From: Taeniopygia guttata
Lineage: Eukaryota; Chordata; Aves; Passeriformes; Estrildidae
Direction of reading: 5' to 3'
NCBI RefSeq assembly: GCF_048771995.1
Contig: NC_133036.1
Coordinates: 17,453,001-17,517,000 of the forward strand
Length of the DNA: 64,000 bases
Shown here: in pieces, positions 1 through 10,860 of the stretch
Position numbering within the stretch: the stretch's first letter is position 1
How the letters are laid out: every line of letters begins with the position of its first letter
Notes under the pieces: generated by a model
The model's input: the letters and a program-made list of their open reading frames with translations, nothing else
The model's database searches: none
What the model was told of the DNA's origin: nothing
Position numbers and translations under genes: made by a program

Positions 1-996
1 TATCCAATTTAGCTCTTTACCTGTGATCTGTTGTCCATGCCTTTGCCTTATCCTGTTGCATGATTGATATGTGAGTAATGAGATAAATAATCCTTGTCAC
101 ACTGTGAGCTCCTCATCTTCATAAGGCGTGTCATTCCCAGAAAGGAGATAAATTCTTAATTATTTTAGGCTGACATGTACCTTTTCTGAAGAGGATGGAA
201 CATATGGAATGATAGCAAATGATGTGAGGGGGCAGGTAGAGGAGTATCACCTTGGGCTTCTTAATTTGTCCAGCTCAGAACGACTCACTGCAGGATACCA
301 GCAGCTACTTATGGAACCAATTTGTTGTTGGTGTCCTGTATGCCCCTTTCACCATCTGAGTGTCTATCAGGGATAAAAAAAGACATTCCTTAGCACAGGG
401 AAGGTTTAAAGGGCAGACCAAAGTTGCAGTGCCAGATCCATGTCACCGGGAGAAAAGCAGAAGGAAGCGTAGAAAATGGGATGTCAAAAAGAACAGATGT
501 TGCTAATGAAACATTCACTGTGACGGGTCTGTGTCCTGGCAGAGCTTCACAGGAGCTGAGTGATCTCAAAAATGCCTTTCCTGTTTTGCACTTGTGTTCA
601 GAAGTGTGTTATGAGGATGATGATACTTAACTCCCATTGACAAGCGCTTTTGGCTGAAGTGTTACAGTGACATTGAATATCAGATGGATGAGGACTGCTA
701 GCAAACTGCTCTGATGGACATCTGAGGGGCTGGAATCCTTCCTGGACACCTCACACTTTCCTTAAAATCTCTTGAGGAGTAGTTTGGCGCTGGATCTGAG
801 ATGCACTGATGTTGCAGCATTTCTGAGAGAGAGAGGGCATGATTGATGTCTGGAATGAGATTTGAGCTACTCCAGTCTAGGCCTCAGATTTGGGCCTTGT
901 GAGGCCTTCCAGCCTCTGACTCAGTGAGAAATTCAGAGCTTGTGGCGCAGTTAGAAATTGTATTAAGGTGTGATGGGGAGCACTGGGCTGTCTGGG
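1..996. other. Unannotated non-coding stretch
   Basis: Mixed-composition sequence without a recognisable repeat or exon. The only open frame of note is 68 codons (424-630, +), has no recognisable domain, and is within chance expectation. Confidence 0.5.
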
Positions 997-1201
997 TGTG
1001 AAGTAGTATAGGTTTATAGTGTAAGGTTTAGACCACCTTAAGACAAACAATGTTAGCTTGCCAATCAGAGTGCCTTTGTAAACTGTAAACTATGTAGAAG
1101 TGTATATAAACTGCCATCTTCTCTCGAATAAAGGGAGAACGTTGCATTAACCATATTGGCTGGATGTGCGTTCTGTCCTGTCCAGCTCTCCTGATTTATG
1201 A
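997..1201 (+). mobile_element. Solo LTR of an endogenous retrovirus, short type (approximate ends)
   Basis: A compact promoter-to-polyadenylation block is visible. TATATAAA lies at 1103-1110 and AATAAA at 1127-1132. The downstream U5-like part includes GGATGTGCGTTCTGTCCTG. The left end is placed at TGTGAAGTAG by resemblance, from memory, to a short songbird LTR family with the same TATA, AATAAA and 'cattggtctggatgtgcg' arrangement. No internal retroviral sequence flanks it, so it is best read as a solo LTR left by recombination between two LTRs. The right end is uncertain because a terminal CA is not clean, and no target duplication was found. The family name is not assigned. Confidence 0.6.
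1103..1132 (+). promoter_or_regulatory. TATA box and polyadenylation signal of the solo LTR
   Basis: TATATAAA at 1103-1110 is followed 17 bases later by AATAAA at 1127-1132. This close spacing implies a very short R region, typical of compact LTRs. Whether it is active cannot be told from sequence. Confidence 0.55.
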
Positions 1202-3553
1202 GGTCCCTGTGCACTGAGGAGATAGGGAGATGCCCAGCTCAGCATCTGTGTGGGTTTGTGATGGCTGAGATGAGAAACCCTTTTCTCTGGGACAGAGTAA
1301 CCATTTAAACTCCTCTCCCCTGGTTCTGGCTTGGCTGCTGGGATCCAGAGCCTTCCTCCGCTCATGGTGGGGCTTCCTGACTTCTCCAGGTTGTTCTTTA
1401 GCATGGATTTGTTCTAGGGGGTTCGTTTCTTGAAAACAAACATGCTCAAATACAGACAAGTGCCCAGATGTCAGAGGCTGGTCCAAAGTGGGGCTGTTAT
1501 CACCTGGTCAGCCTGACCCACGAGACGGGCCCCTGCTTTAGATGCTTTGGAACAGATGATCCAGAAGGAAAGGAGAAAAAAAATTAATTGCTACTTTGCA
1601 ATTTTAATGAATAAATGCCATTTCTGCTCATCTTCTATTTACTTTCCCCAATGTGAGGGAGAGTTCTAATGCCAAGAATTAATTTCATTATGGGCAGAAA
1701 AAAAGACACTTCATTAATAGTGAACTGTTATTGCTGGCATATGTGCTGGCTGGCTCATGCCTGCGGCTCTCAGCAGAAATCCTCACAGCTTCTCAGACAC
1801 AGGCTGCCATTTCCACAGCAACTCATTCTCATGGATGCCTCCTCACTTGCTCGAATTTTGATGTAGACACTTGAAGAAAAGTTCATTTTTGGAGCATCGA
1901 GGTTTGGAATTTTCTGTAATTCAGGTCTTCGATGATCTAGGTAAGGTGCTAAAATTAAGCCCATGGCTTCTATAATTTCTAAGTCATTTTGCAGAGGAGA
2001 AGGGGTGGAGGATCAAGATACTTGAAGCACATCTGCATCAAGGACATTAAATCCATAATTCTATATAATTGAAACCATGAGATTGGAATAAAATTTCAGA
2101 TTCTGAATCACAAGACAGGAAGGTGGTTGTGTCTGAAATATTTGGGATAGCAATTCTCTCAGATGTGAGCTAACTTTGTCTTGAAAACCTGAAGTTCTGC
2201 TTGAAAGAAACAAAATAAGGAAAATATAAAAGGATATTTTATTGTTTCTTTTCCTAGTGTAGAAGTATGATTAGATGGTTGAAGATCAAAATTATATGAT
2301 AGCTCATAGTGGAGCAAAATGAATTTTTGACAAAAAATATTTGTCTCTTTTTTGGCATTTCTTCCTTTTCAAATGAAAAGTCTCTGAATCGTGAAAAATT
2401 ATGACAGGTAGTACTTCATAGTAAAATCTTAATTAACGCTGTGAAGCGTCTCGTACTGTGAGGCCCCTGTATATGGATATATGCACACATTATTGATAAG
2501 AACACATCTAAGTATTTAAGCACACACTACATGAACTGAATCCCCATAATCTCTCTGGAAACACTCCCAGATCCATTTATACCAATTTAGCAAAATCTGT
2601 CAATAATCTGATATAAGATAAGCATTTAAATCTGAGGGTGTTTATACAGGGATTTACACAAAAGTGGATGTTTTTGCACTGCTTTTAATTAAAGCAGTGC
2701 AATGAAACAAGTGGGATGATTGTGTGGCTTGGAAAATTCACTATATAGAAATGGAAAATAGAGTATGTATAAATTAACTGGTGTACAATAAAAGAGCTCT
2801 TTGCATCATAGAATCATGAATAATTTGCCTTGACATTTCTCCCATTGTATTGCACTACTGTGTGCAAATATTTTTCCCCAACTCTTTTTCCCTTGCTATG
2901 GGTGTGAGATGCAGCTTGGCTCCCTGGTGCTTTTCTCCCTAACAATTTTTCTCCATTAATCACAGAGCCACCAGCTTGTCTTCCTAGTTTCTCATATAGC
3001 TGTTCCTTCTTATTTTTCTGATTATTAAAAACCACAGCAGTTTCAGGTTTATTATAGAAATTCACATTTTTATTTAATGATATTTCTTTACCACTTGCCC
3101 TTTAAATATCATTTACTTCTCCACAATGGTTTTCTGACATCTGATTCCAGTCTTTAAATTCTAATTCATTGAATATCTGGCTTTTTAAGAATTTAATGTC
3201 CTTGTGCTGGTGCTCTGGCATTTGGAAACCCTTCAGCTATGTCTCTGAGCTGATTGCATCAGAGTAACTCCAGGCACTCACAGCTGCTTATCCTGATTCC
3301 TCACATTGACCAGCACATAGCCACATACAGAGAACCTCCAGCATCTGCCTTTACTTACCTGAAATAATCTTGTCTCCACATCCAGCTGCCCCCAGGATTC
3401 ACATCTGTTCCCCAATATCTGCTTGGTCCTTCATGTAGGTGCAGAGGATATTGTTCTTTTCCTCCATATTAATATTTTTTCCTTGTATCTTGGCCTCTAA
3501 CTGGTTTAATTTAACACTTTAATGATCTATTTAAGTCTTTTTATGATGGATTC
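1202..3553. other. Unannotated AT-rich stretch with one short perfect hairpin
   Basis: No gene or interspersed repeat was recognised. Overlapping minus-strand frames of up to 96 codons at 1147-1486 look fortuitous. The stretch contains a 12-bp perfect inverted repeat at 2674-2702, listed separately. A CR1-like tail string near 2806 was considered and rejected. Confidence 0.5.
2674..2702. repeat. Perfect 12-bp inverted repeat with a 5-nt loop
   Basis: Left arm TTGCACTGCTTT (2674-2685) and right arm AAAGCAGTGCAA (2691-2702) are exact reverse complements around TAATT. The pairing stops beyond these arms, so the structure is too short for a typical microRNA precursor. It could act as a cruciform-forming palindrome or a dimeric protein-binding site; neither is shown. 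Confidence 0.85.
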
Positions 3554-3578
3554 TTTTTTTTTTTTTTTTTTTTTTTTT
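3554..3578 (+). repeat. Poly-T tract (25 T)
   Basis: An uninterrupted run of 25 T lies about 50 bases upstream of a CR1 3' end in plus orientation. CR1 elements do not end in poly-A, so this run is not that element's tail. It may be a simple-repeat expansion or the poly-A of an unrecognised minus-strand retroposed sequence. Confidence 0.9.
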
Positions 3579-3627
3579 GATGGAATAGGGTTTCTAGGGA
3601 CTGCATATTTTCAGGCAGGGAGGATAC

Positions 3628-3922
3628 AAAGGAGAGCAGGACTTTTTATTTTCTCCGTCTTGTCTTCAGGACAAGAAGAAATGGCCTCAGGCTGGGCCAG
3701 GGCAGGCTCAGGTGGACACCAGCAGGAATTTCTGCATGGAAAGGGTGCTCAGGCCTTGGCAGGGGCTGCCCAGGGAGCTCTGGAGTGCCCATCCCTGGGG
3801 GTGTCCCAGGAAGGGCTGGAGGTGGCACTCAGAGCTCTGGGCTGGGGACAAGGTGGGCATCGGGCACAGCTGGGACTCCATGGCCTTGCAGGGCTTTTCC
3901 AGCCTCAGTGGTTCTGGGATTT
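3628..3922 (+). mobile_element. CR1 LINE, truncated 3' end
   Basis: The order of segments matches the CR1 3' untranslated region: 'ggacaagaagaaatggcctcaggctgggcc', then the 'ctgcccagggagctctggagtgcccatccctgg' block, then the terminal 'gggcttttccagcctcagtggttctggga'. These correspond to the CR1 landmarks for the GGACAAG-AAATGG motif, the CTGCCCAGGGA-CATCCCTGG motif and the TTCCAACC plus octamer tail. It is 5'-truncated, as most CR1 copies are, and carries no intact reverse transcriptase. A near-identical copy lies inverted at 25592-25993. The 147-codon frame across it is repeat-derived, not a gene. Confidence 0.85.
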
Positions 3923-6900
3923 TTTGACTTTCAGTAAAACCACCTCAACAGATAAAAGACATTAAAAAGAGAAAGTCCAGAGGTTTGTAACTGACAAAGT
4001 CCTACAAGTACCAAGAAGGCAGCTTTAGTCAATTGACAGAGGAAAAGAAGAGGGTGTGCACCTTTGGTAAACAAAATGGCCCAGCTCAGCTCAATATTTT
4101 GATTTACCAGCCCTGCACTTCCCTGAAGTGCAGGAAACTGAGGAGTATCACTGACTCTGTTCTTACACTGTTGGGTTCCTTAGACAGCTTCAGCATGGGG
4201 TGTTTTTCCTCTGGTCACACACACTCTGAAAAAAGGGTGTAACAGGATGAAAGAAAAATCTCTGTCTTAAGTAATGCCATTGATGTCTAATGACAGCAAA
4301 GTCTACTCTGCTTTCATCTCAAAGCACAACAAGAGTTTGGCAGAACACAGAAATATGGCAGTCAGCATAATTTAGGAGAGGATGTGAATTTCAGCCACGC
4401 TTATCAGAAATTAAGTGAGTCATTGCTAGGAGGAATCAGATTCTTTGAACCCCCAAGATTTCCCCAGTACCTTCAGAAGCCATGAGACTGAGCTGCAAAC
4501 ACTGACCTTGTGTCACACCAAACTCCCCAGTGCTGCTAAGACTGCAGAGCTGGGTGTGGGGGCAATAAAAGGCAGAGGCATTTCATTCCCAGCACTGACA
4601 AAACACACCAGCCTTTGATGCAGCATTTAATTTTAACACAGAACAGCACAAACCAGATATTTTTTTCACTCCTTTCTATTGTTCCACATTAATATTTCAA
4701 GAAAAATCTATTAGTTTCTCACATAAACATCAACAGAGCAATAAACAATTGTTTCACGTAGGCTGAGTAATTCCAGATCATTGAAAATGATTATACTTGA
4801 CTTACTCCACCATGTAAATCTTTCATAACAGGGTCAGATGTTCAAATAGAATAAATCCATACTGAACCCATAAAGGATTTATGTCCCTTGTGGTCTATAG
4901 ACCATTTTTGCCCTGTATTTTCCTGTGTGAAGTTTACTCAGAACTTGAAAAACATGTACAGGTACTACCATGCTTAGTAAAGATAAGAACAAATTATTAA
5001 AAGCAACCAGATAACTTGGCTTTCTTATTATTTTTATTTAATATTCCCAAGAGGTACTTTTTAAGGTACATTGATGTCTCTGACTCAACAAGGCCTGGGA
5101 GTGCTGTCTTTGGGACTTCTCTGAGCTCAAGTGAGTCAGAAATTATTGGCTGAATCAGAGCTTTGTGCTAAATTTGTAAACTCCTAAAAATGTTACTAGG
5201 GATTAGTGGGCAAAATTCTCTACACTGCTACATTTATAATGGAAAACAAAAGTTTCATTTTCTAATTGCATGTGTTCCTTTGCCTGCTTTTTGCTGTGAG
5301 GATTTCGTCGTCAACTGAAGGCCAGAGCAGGCTGTTTCCCTCTTGGGCAGCACCAGCCCTGTCCCACAGAGCATCCCCATCACCCAGCCCCAGCAGCTCA
5401 AGGAGTTTTCCAGCTGTAGCAGCAGCACCAGGCTCTCCAACCTCCTCATGTCCATGCCTGGCAGTGCCTGGAGCTCTGCATTGCTGCATTTTTCAGCTCC
5501 TTTCCCTGTTTTACAAACACAGTTGCACCAGACCCTCTGTAATCATCATCCTGTCACTCTTTTTCTCATAATTCTGGGCCACAGTGACTTAGCAACCTTC
5601 CTAATATGAATATTTCAATGTTTGTAGCTCTGAAAAACACACTGGAAGAGGAAAAAAACAAACAAAACATCCCCTTCTTCCTCCCAGCTCCTTTCTACAG
5701 TTTTACCTATAAGAAGAATATGAATTAAAGGTTAGGGACTAAAAGCTGAATTTTTTCTCCTCTAACTCACCAGTATTGGGGGCATAATAAATATGATGAA
5801 TTTATTACATGTGAGGTATGGGTTCTGATTTTTATCTACTTTCTGCAGGGAACCAATCTTCTCTGAAAGGACATTTGAATTGAAGAAATAGAGGACAAAT
5901 ATAAATATAGGTAGAGGTTAAAGCTCTCAGTGTAGGTGTGAACTCATAAACCATTTGACCAAAAAAAGTCATTATGTTGTTTCTGCTGTGAGCTTGCTGA
6001 GCTGCTACACCAGAATTTCGTCGAAGATAAAGGAAACAGTATGTGAAAGAGTGAAGAACCCAGAAAAATGACATTCATGTAGTGCTAATTTTATTGCATT
6101 CTTTTATTGTTAAGTCACTCTTCAATGCTTTCATTTTTCCCTCCCAGATTTAGAGATAAAAGGACTATTTTCAGACAAAGAATATTGCTATGAGAGTACA
6201 TGTTGTATTTCTGATTCCACAAGATGTGTGCATGTACATGTTTTCAAGGATCACGTTGGTTTAATAGTAACAAAGCCTTAGGGGCTTAGAGAATGCACAT
6301 CCTATTTATTCTGAGGTTAAACATTTTCCTATCAGGCTGCAGATTATGGCTAATATACTGCAGTAAGTGCAATCTCATTATACATTGCTGTGATTTCAAT
6401 TATTAACATGCTAATATTTTCTATTAATTTTTAAATATTTGGGGTTTGAATATAAATCATTGTATGGTTCTGAATAGATATTTTATATTAATTATTTAAC
6501 CTTTGTTACTGTACCAGTATTTTAATTTATGTAGCTCAATCTCCCCTGAGAAAAAAAATAAAGAAATAAACCAAACCAAACCAAAAACCCCTAAAAATCC
6601 CACAGATAAGTAAGTCTTGAATGTAACAATGCCTCTGGATATAACAGGCATCCATCTGTGCGTGCACATAGAGTTTTGAACAGATACTGCTGTTTTGTAA
6701 ATAATAACCAAATTTCTAATCTATATTTATTACCAATGAACCAGGAACTGACAACAAGGTTGGATGATTCATGTGCAGCAGTGAGTGAGGAAGAGACTGA
6801 TATTTAAAACCTGTCTTGTTGAACAAAGGCCAGAGAAACAGACCAAAATGAGCAGATCTAGAGAAAGATAATGACATGGAAGCAGGAGAAATAAAATGTC

Positions 6901-8360
6901 TGAGGTGTAGCATCCCAGTTTATGCTCTTAGAACATAGAGAGAGTTGGGAGTAGGAAAAAGTAGCTCATGGATACTCTAGTTCTGCTAACCTTATACTTC
7001 CACAGAACATTCAGGTTTGATTTTGCAGTGGAACTTATCCCAAATATATTTTTGGAGAATCTATCATAGCCCATGGTTTAGCCTCTTAAATCAATGGAAA
7101 GAAAGGATGCCTTGGCCCAAGATAAATAGATTATAGATCACAGAATGATCATTCTATTCTACCCTACTCTATTCTGTTATATTAAGAGAAATGTCTGAAG
7201 CAGATAGACTACAGAAGGAGACATTTGGCCAAAACCAGACCAATAATTAGAAAAAGCCAGAACAAATTGCACATGGAATGTAAAAGACCATGGCCATTAG
7301 CAGGTGTGTGTGGATCAGCACTGCCAGGTTCCCTGCCCCATGGACACAATTGCTATCAGCTGCTATTTGGATGATGCTGTAGCTGAGATCAATCTCTCTT
7401 TGTCCTTTTTGAGGTCCTGGTGTGCCTGTTCTGCATAACTCCTGTCACATGCTCTGCCCTCTGACTGTGCCACTCACCTCTCCCTAAACTCCCTTTTTTG
7501 CCCTCTCTGATGTCCTATTTACAGTTTCCTTTTGTCCTCCTTTTGTTTCCTCTGTAACCATTAACTGGTAAGAAATAGCATTTATCCAGTTTTGCTCTGT
7601 GGATCTATTCCAAAAATATCATTGAAGCCAATGAAATTGCTTACATGCCTGAAATACAACAAATACCCAGCAGCTTAATGAGCTTTTAGAGTCTGTCTCT
7701 TTGCCTTTTCTTTCATTAGATGCTCCTCTGCTTTTATACAGCTTCAGGAGACATATTTGTGGCATTACAGATGCTTGATAGTGATTAGAGAAGTAGTAAG
7801 AATAAGTAACAATAATGTGGGTTTCTAGGTTGTTCGCTTTATGCTCATTTAAATTCGCATTTCTGCATAATAAATCTCTGCACATGAATCTCTGAAAAGC
7901 TGTAGTGAGAGTCCTTAAACAGGAAAGTTGCCTGCCACAAACCCCAGGCAATCAGAGCTATCACAGCATTGTAAGTGAATCCACTGCCAGTACTCCAAAG
8001 TCTTCAGCTTATTGGTGATGCAAGTGATGTTTGGATAAAACCCTATATTGAGTCTCTTTAATTTTGCCATAGATGAATTGCAATTAATGTGTAAATACAG
8101 ACATAAAACTAGGCTTATCACATGTAGCTGTATCTGTACCAGCTATCAGCCTTTACAAATCCCTCCCTTTTCAAAGTCCCCCAAGCTACTCGCTTCACAT
8201 TTTATCTTCTCTTTAACCTTAGCTATCAAACAGCCAGCAGTTTCCTTGGCTTCTCTGGAATTCACCTCATTCCCAGGCCTGGCAAATTGTGATCCATTTA
8301 ATCAACAAGCAAGACAAACTGTTGGTGGCTTGATTTTACAAATATCTCTTCCTTCCATTG
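3923..8360. other. Unannotated, mainly AT-rich stretch with one GC-rich patch
   Basis: No gene or interspersed repeat was recognised. A GC-rich patch at about 5265-5510 has overlapping frames of up to 101 codons on both strands without recognisable domains. A degenerate ATTCT-rich string sits at about 7150-7195 and an AACCA-rich string at about 6568-6590. The rest shows nothing I can name. Confidence 0.5.
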
Positions 8361-8365
8361 TATAT

Positions 8366-8419
8366 ATAAACTTATATACACACATATATAATTATATATA
8401 TGTGTGTATATTAGTTTAT
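8366..8419. repeat. Near-perfect 25-bp AT-rich inverted repeat (TA/CA and TG/TA arms)
   Basis: Bases 8366-8390 pair with 8395-8419 around a 4-nt centre, with one T-T mismatch (8373/8412) and one terminal G-T wobble. The arms contain ATACACACATATAT and its complement. A simple (TA)n/(CA)n microsatellite could explain part of the pairing. The outer arms (ATAAACT/TTAGTTTAT) are not simple sequence, which makes an extended hairpin more notable. Confidence 0.85.
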
Positions 8420-9803
8420 GGGTTTGTGTAACCAAATTATTACAGCATTAATAACAGAGACTTGGAGTATAGGAAACCTTTTTTAGTGACCTGAGAAAGA
8501 AGCACTTAACCAGAACATGCTGAGCATTCCAGGTGAAGTGATTGTTATTTTTGTTAGACTCCCTTGCACAGCTCTGCAACTGTGTCAGAACTGCTCATCA
8601 GGCAGATTTTCAAGGAACAAATCAACAATCCCAAAATAACCTCCTCCCCAAAAGTCAGAATGTTCACTGAGGAACTGCAGTCAATATATATCTTAAACCT
8701 GTAAATCTGCCTTTCAGCCCTCTGTAGGTTACAATATTTATGTGCCATGGAGATCATGGTGGGCATGGTTAGAACCTGTGAAGAGAGCAAATGTCATCAT
8801 TAATAATGGTGACAATTTTTGCCACTGAAAGGCAGACTGCACCCCAAACCCACACATTCCCAACCCACCTGTGAAAGTCAAATGAGCAGCTTTCTTTGAT
8901 TGTTGTTGGTATTGGGAAGCATTGAAAGCAACGAAAATTAAGAGTCAAAGTGAGAATTGAATTAGATGTCTCTCTGAAAACTTCCTGCACCTACAGATGC
9001 AAAACTCCTAAAAGAATAAGCATGGGGGTAGCTGGAGTATACAGAAGCTTTAAACATTTCTTATTTATTTAGCTGTCACAGTTCTACACTCAGGTGACTT
9101 GGTTTGTCTCTGCTTGGAACTGGTGTAAATCAGCATCTCTCAGCCTCAGCATGATTTTGTGCTCTTTTCCCTATTCACAGTCTCTGGATTTGCACTCAGG
9201 GTTTGATAACAACACTCCCTCTTCAACTAAAGATGCATATCTTGTAGCACATTTAAGAATAAGCAGAGCTTATCTCTCATATTTACATGTCTGAATGATG
9301 TTATCAATAAGAATAAAAAATGTTAAATAATTTGAAATACAATACCCAGAAAAGTTCGAAGATTTAGATTTTTTTTCAAATATTTTTCAACACACACATT
9401 TCCATCTCTCTTTAAACATTAGGCAACCTCTTGAACTATTCAATGTTTTGTTCAAATGACCAGTTCACTTCAGAATAATTATTAAAGAAGAAAGGAAAAC
9501 AACAGTCTTGAAAAATCCATTATTCTATCGATACATTCATGCCTTAGTGCATGTTTGCATTCTCTCAGAGACTAATCCCAGATTGAAAGCTCAATGAGTG
9601 TCCCTGAATAACCCAAATATAAAGGACTCCCAAGCAGTGGTACTGAGTGAGGCTGCTCACCCACCTCCACCAAGTCTGCTGCTGTTCTCACCTTTTGAGG
9701 AAAACCCCGTGGATGCAGGGGTACCTGGTTTCCCCAGCAGTCCCAAGCTGCTGGCAGTTCTCTGAGAATGACACTCAAGTCTGTTTCTGGGATGCCCAGG
9801 TCC
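8420..9803. other. Unannotated non-coding stretch
   Basis: No gene or repeat was recognised. The last roughly 150 bases before the LTR (from about 9650) are more GC-rich and contain overlapping short frames on both strands. They show no similarity to the other LTR-A flanks, so they are host sequence or an unrecognised repeat. Confidence 0.45.
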
Positions 9804-9808
9804 TTTCC
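9804..9808 (+). repeat. Left target-site duplication of LTR-A copy 1 (imperfect)
   Basis: TTTCC precedes the LTR and TCTCC (10511-10515) follows it. The two 5-mers differ at one base. A 5-bp duplication agrees with copy 3 of the same family, but a one-mismatch 5-mer alone is weak evidence. Confidence 0.4.
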
Positions 9809-10510
9809 TGTCAGGACTCAAAATGTCCCTCAGACATTTTTGGATGTTCTGGGCCCAGGTCAGAAGCATTTGAGACCCTGGCAGGCAGCTGGAAACAGCT
9901 GTGATTTTGGATTTGAACCATGGAGTGATTTACCAACCTTGCAGGAAGAACAAGTGGTCACAAAAGTTTAGATATTATAGTAGAAGTAGTGACAAAGTAA
10001 AGGAAAGAATTTTTGAGTGCTGTACAGAGGGATTTTAATACTTGTACAGGGGGGTTTTATTTTGTACATGGGGGTCAGAGGTTTTAAGATGGAGGGATTT
10101 GGGCCTGCCCTGTCCTCCCTCTCTCTTCTTCCTTACCTCCATGTTCTTGGTGATGTTGGCACTCACAGATTGGTTTAGAGTAGAAAAGCACCATTTAATA
10201 TAGGTAATAGGCATTGGGGAAAAACTATAAACATGTAACACGCAATGTACCATATAAAAGACAGCAGCAGCCCTGGGCGGGGAGAGAAGAAGCAGTCGGG
10301 AGTCAGAGAGGATGTCAGGGTGTGTGTGTGCCTCTGCCTGAGCTGTGAGCAAACCACAGCAGCCCAAGAAGAAAATCTTTTAGATAACTTGCAATAAACA
10401 ACCATGAGACCGAACAACAGAGACTGCTGAGCCTTTCTTTGGAAGCTCGGGTTGGAGGAGAGACTTTTCCACCACACGGAGCCACCCCTGACCTAGGGTG
10501 AGCTCCGGCA
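9809..10510 (+). mobile_element. Complete LTR of family LTR-A, copy 1 (solo LTR)
   Basis: This 702-bp unit starts TGTCAGGACTC and ends CTCCGGCA, so it has the expected TG...CA ends. The ends were set by aligning three copies in the window (this one, 30747-31292 on the minus strand, and 59795-60474). Similarity starts at the TGT and stops at the CA. It holds a TATA box (10253-10260) and AATAAA (10393-10398), giving a U3-R-U5 layout. No primer-binding site or gag/pol sequence follows, so it is a solo LTR. From about 10050 to 10400 it differs from copy 3 at only about five positions, which suggests a fairly recent insertion. Frames crossing it are chance or repeat-derived. Confidence 0.8.
10253..10398 (+). 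promoter_or_regulatory. LTR-A copy 1 core promoter and polyadenylation signal
   Basis: TATAAAAG (10253-10260) is followed by a GC-rich start region (CCCTGGGCGGGGAG) and AATAAA at 10393-10398. Transcription would be expected to begin about 25-30 bases downstream of the TATA box and the message to end after AATAAA. This is standard LTR logic applied to the visible motifs; activity is not shown. Confidence 0.6.
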
Positions 10511-10515
10511 TCTCC

Positions 10516-10860
10516 CAGCTCTGAATGTGATTTCCACAAAGCCTGCTGCAATTCTATGGGAATGGCCAGCAAGATGTGAAGCAGCAGCAGCCAGGGAGGG
10601 TCCTTTGTAGCAGAGGATGCTCCTGTGCTGGTCTCACCTCTGAAAATGTCTCCTGGGAAATCCCTGCACTGCAGCAGCACCAGAGGCCCTGAGGAGGTGC
10701 AGGCTGGCTGCAGCTTCCCCTTGGAAGTGTCCTGCTGTGTCCCTGCCAGTCCTGGCACATCCAGCAGCAGGAAGGCAGCCCTGGCAGAGCTCAGTCTGTG
10801 CCAAGCCTTGGAGAACCTTGTTCCTGCAGGATACAGGGTGCAGTGCAAAGGGGCATGATT
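10516..10860. other. GC-rich segment of unknown origin next to LTR-A copy 1
   Basis: GC-rich sequence from the LTR boundary to about 10860 contrasts with the AT-rich DNA after it. Frames are open on both strands, including a 184-codon minus frame that runs on into the LTR, but no domain is recognisable and the frame composition looks GC-driven. It may be an unrecognised older repeat interrupted by the LTR; no other copy was seen in this window. Confidence 0.4.

Noticed and set aside
2806-2822. CATCATAGAATCATGAA, like a minus-strand CR1 tail
   Set aside because: The following sequence shows none of the CR1 blocks that should come next, so it is probably chance.
5265-5510. GC-rich overlapping frames (up to 101 codons) as a possible processed pseudogene
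   Set aside because: No protein family recognised in any frame and no poly-A or target duplication identified.
7140-7200. CACAGAATGATC and ATTCTATTCTA strings like a decayed CR1 tail
   Set aside because: Only the simple ATTCT-rich part is recognisable; no LINE body on either side.
10680-10705. CTCF-like string CACCAGAGGCCCTG
   Set aside because: Several mismatches to the core motif, in GC-rich sequence where partial matches are frequent.
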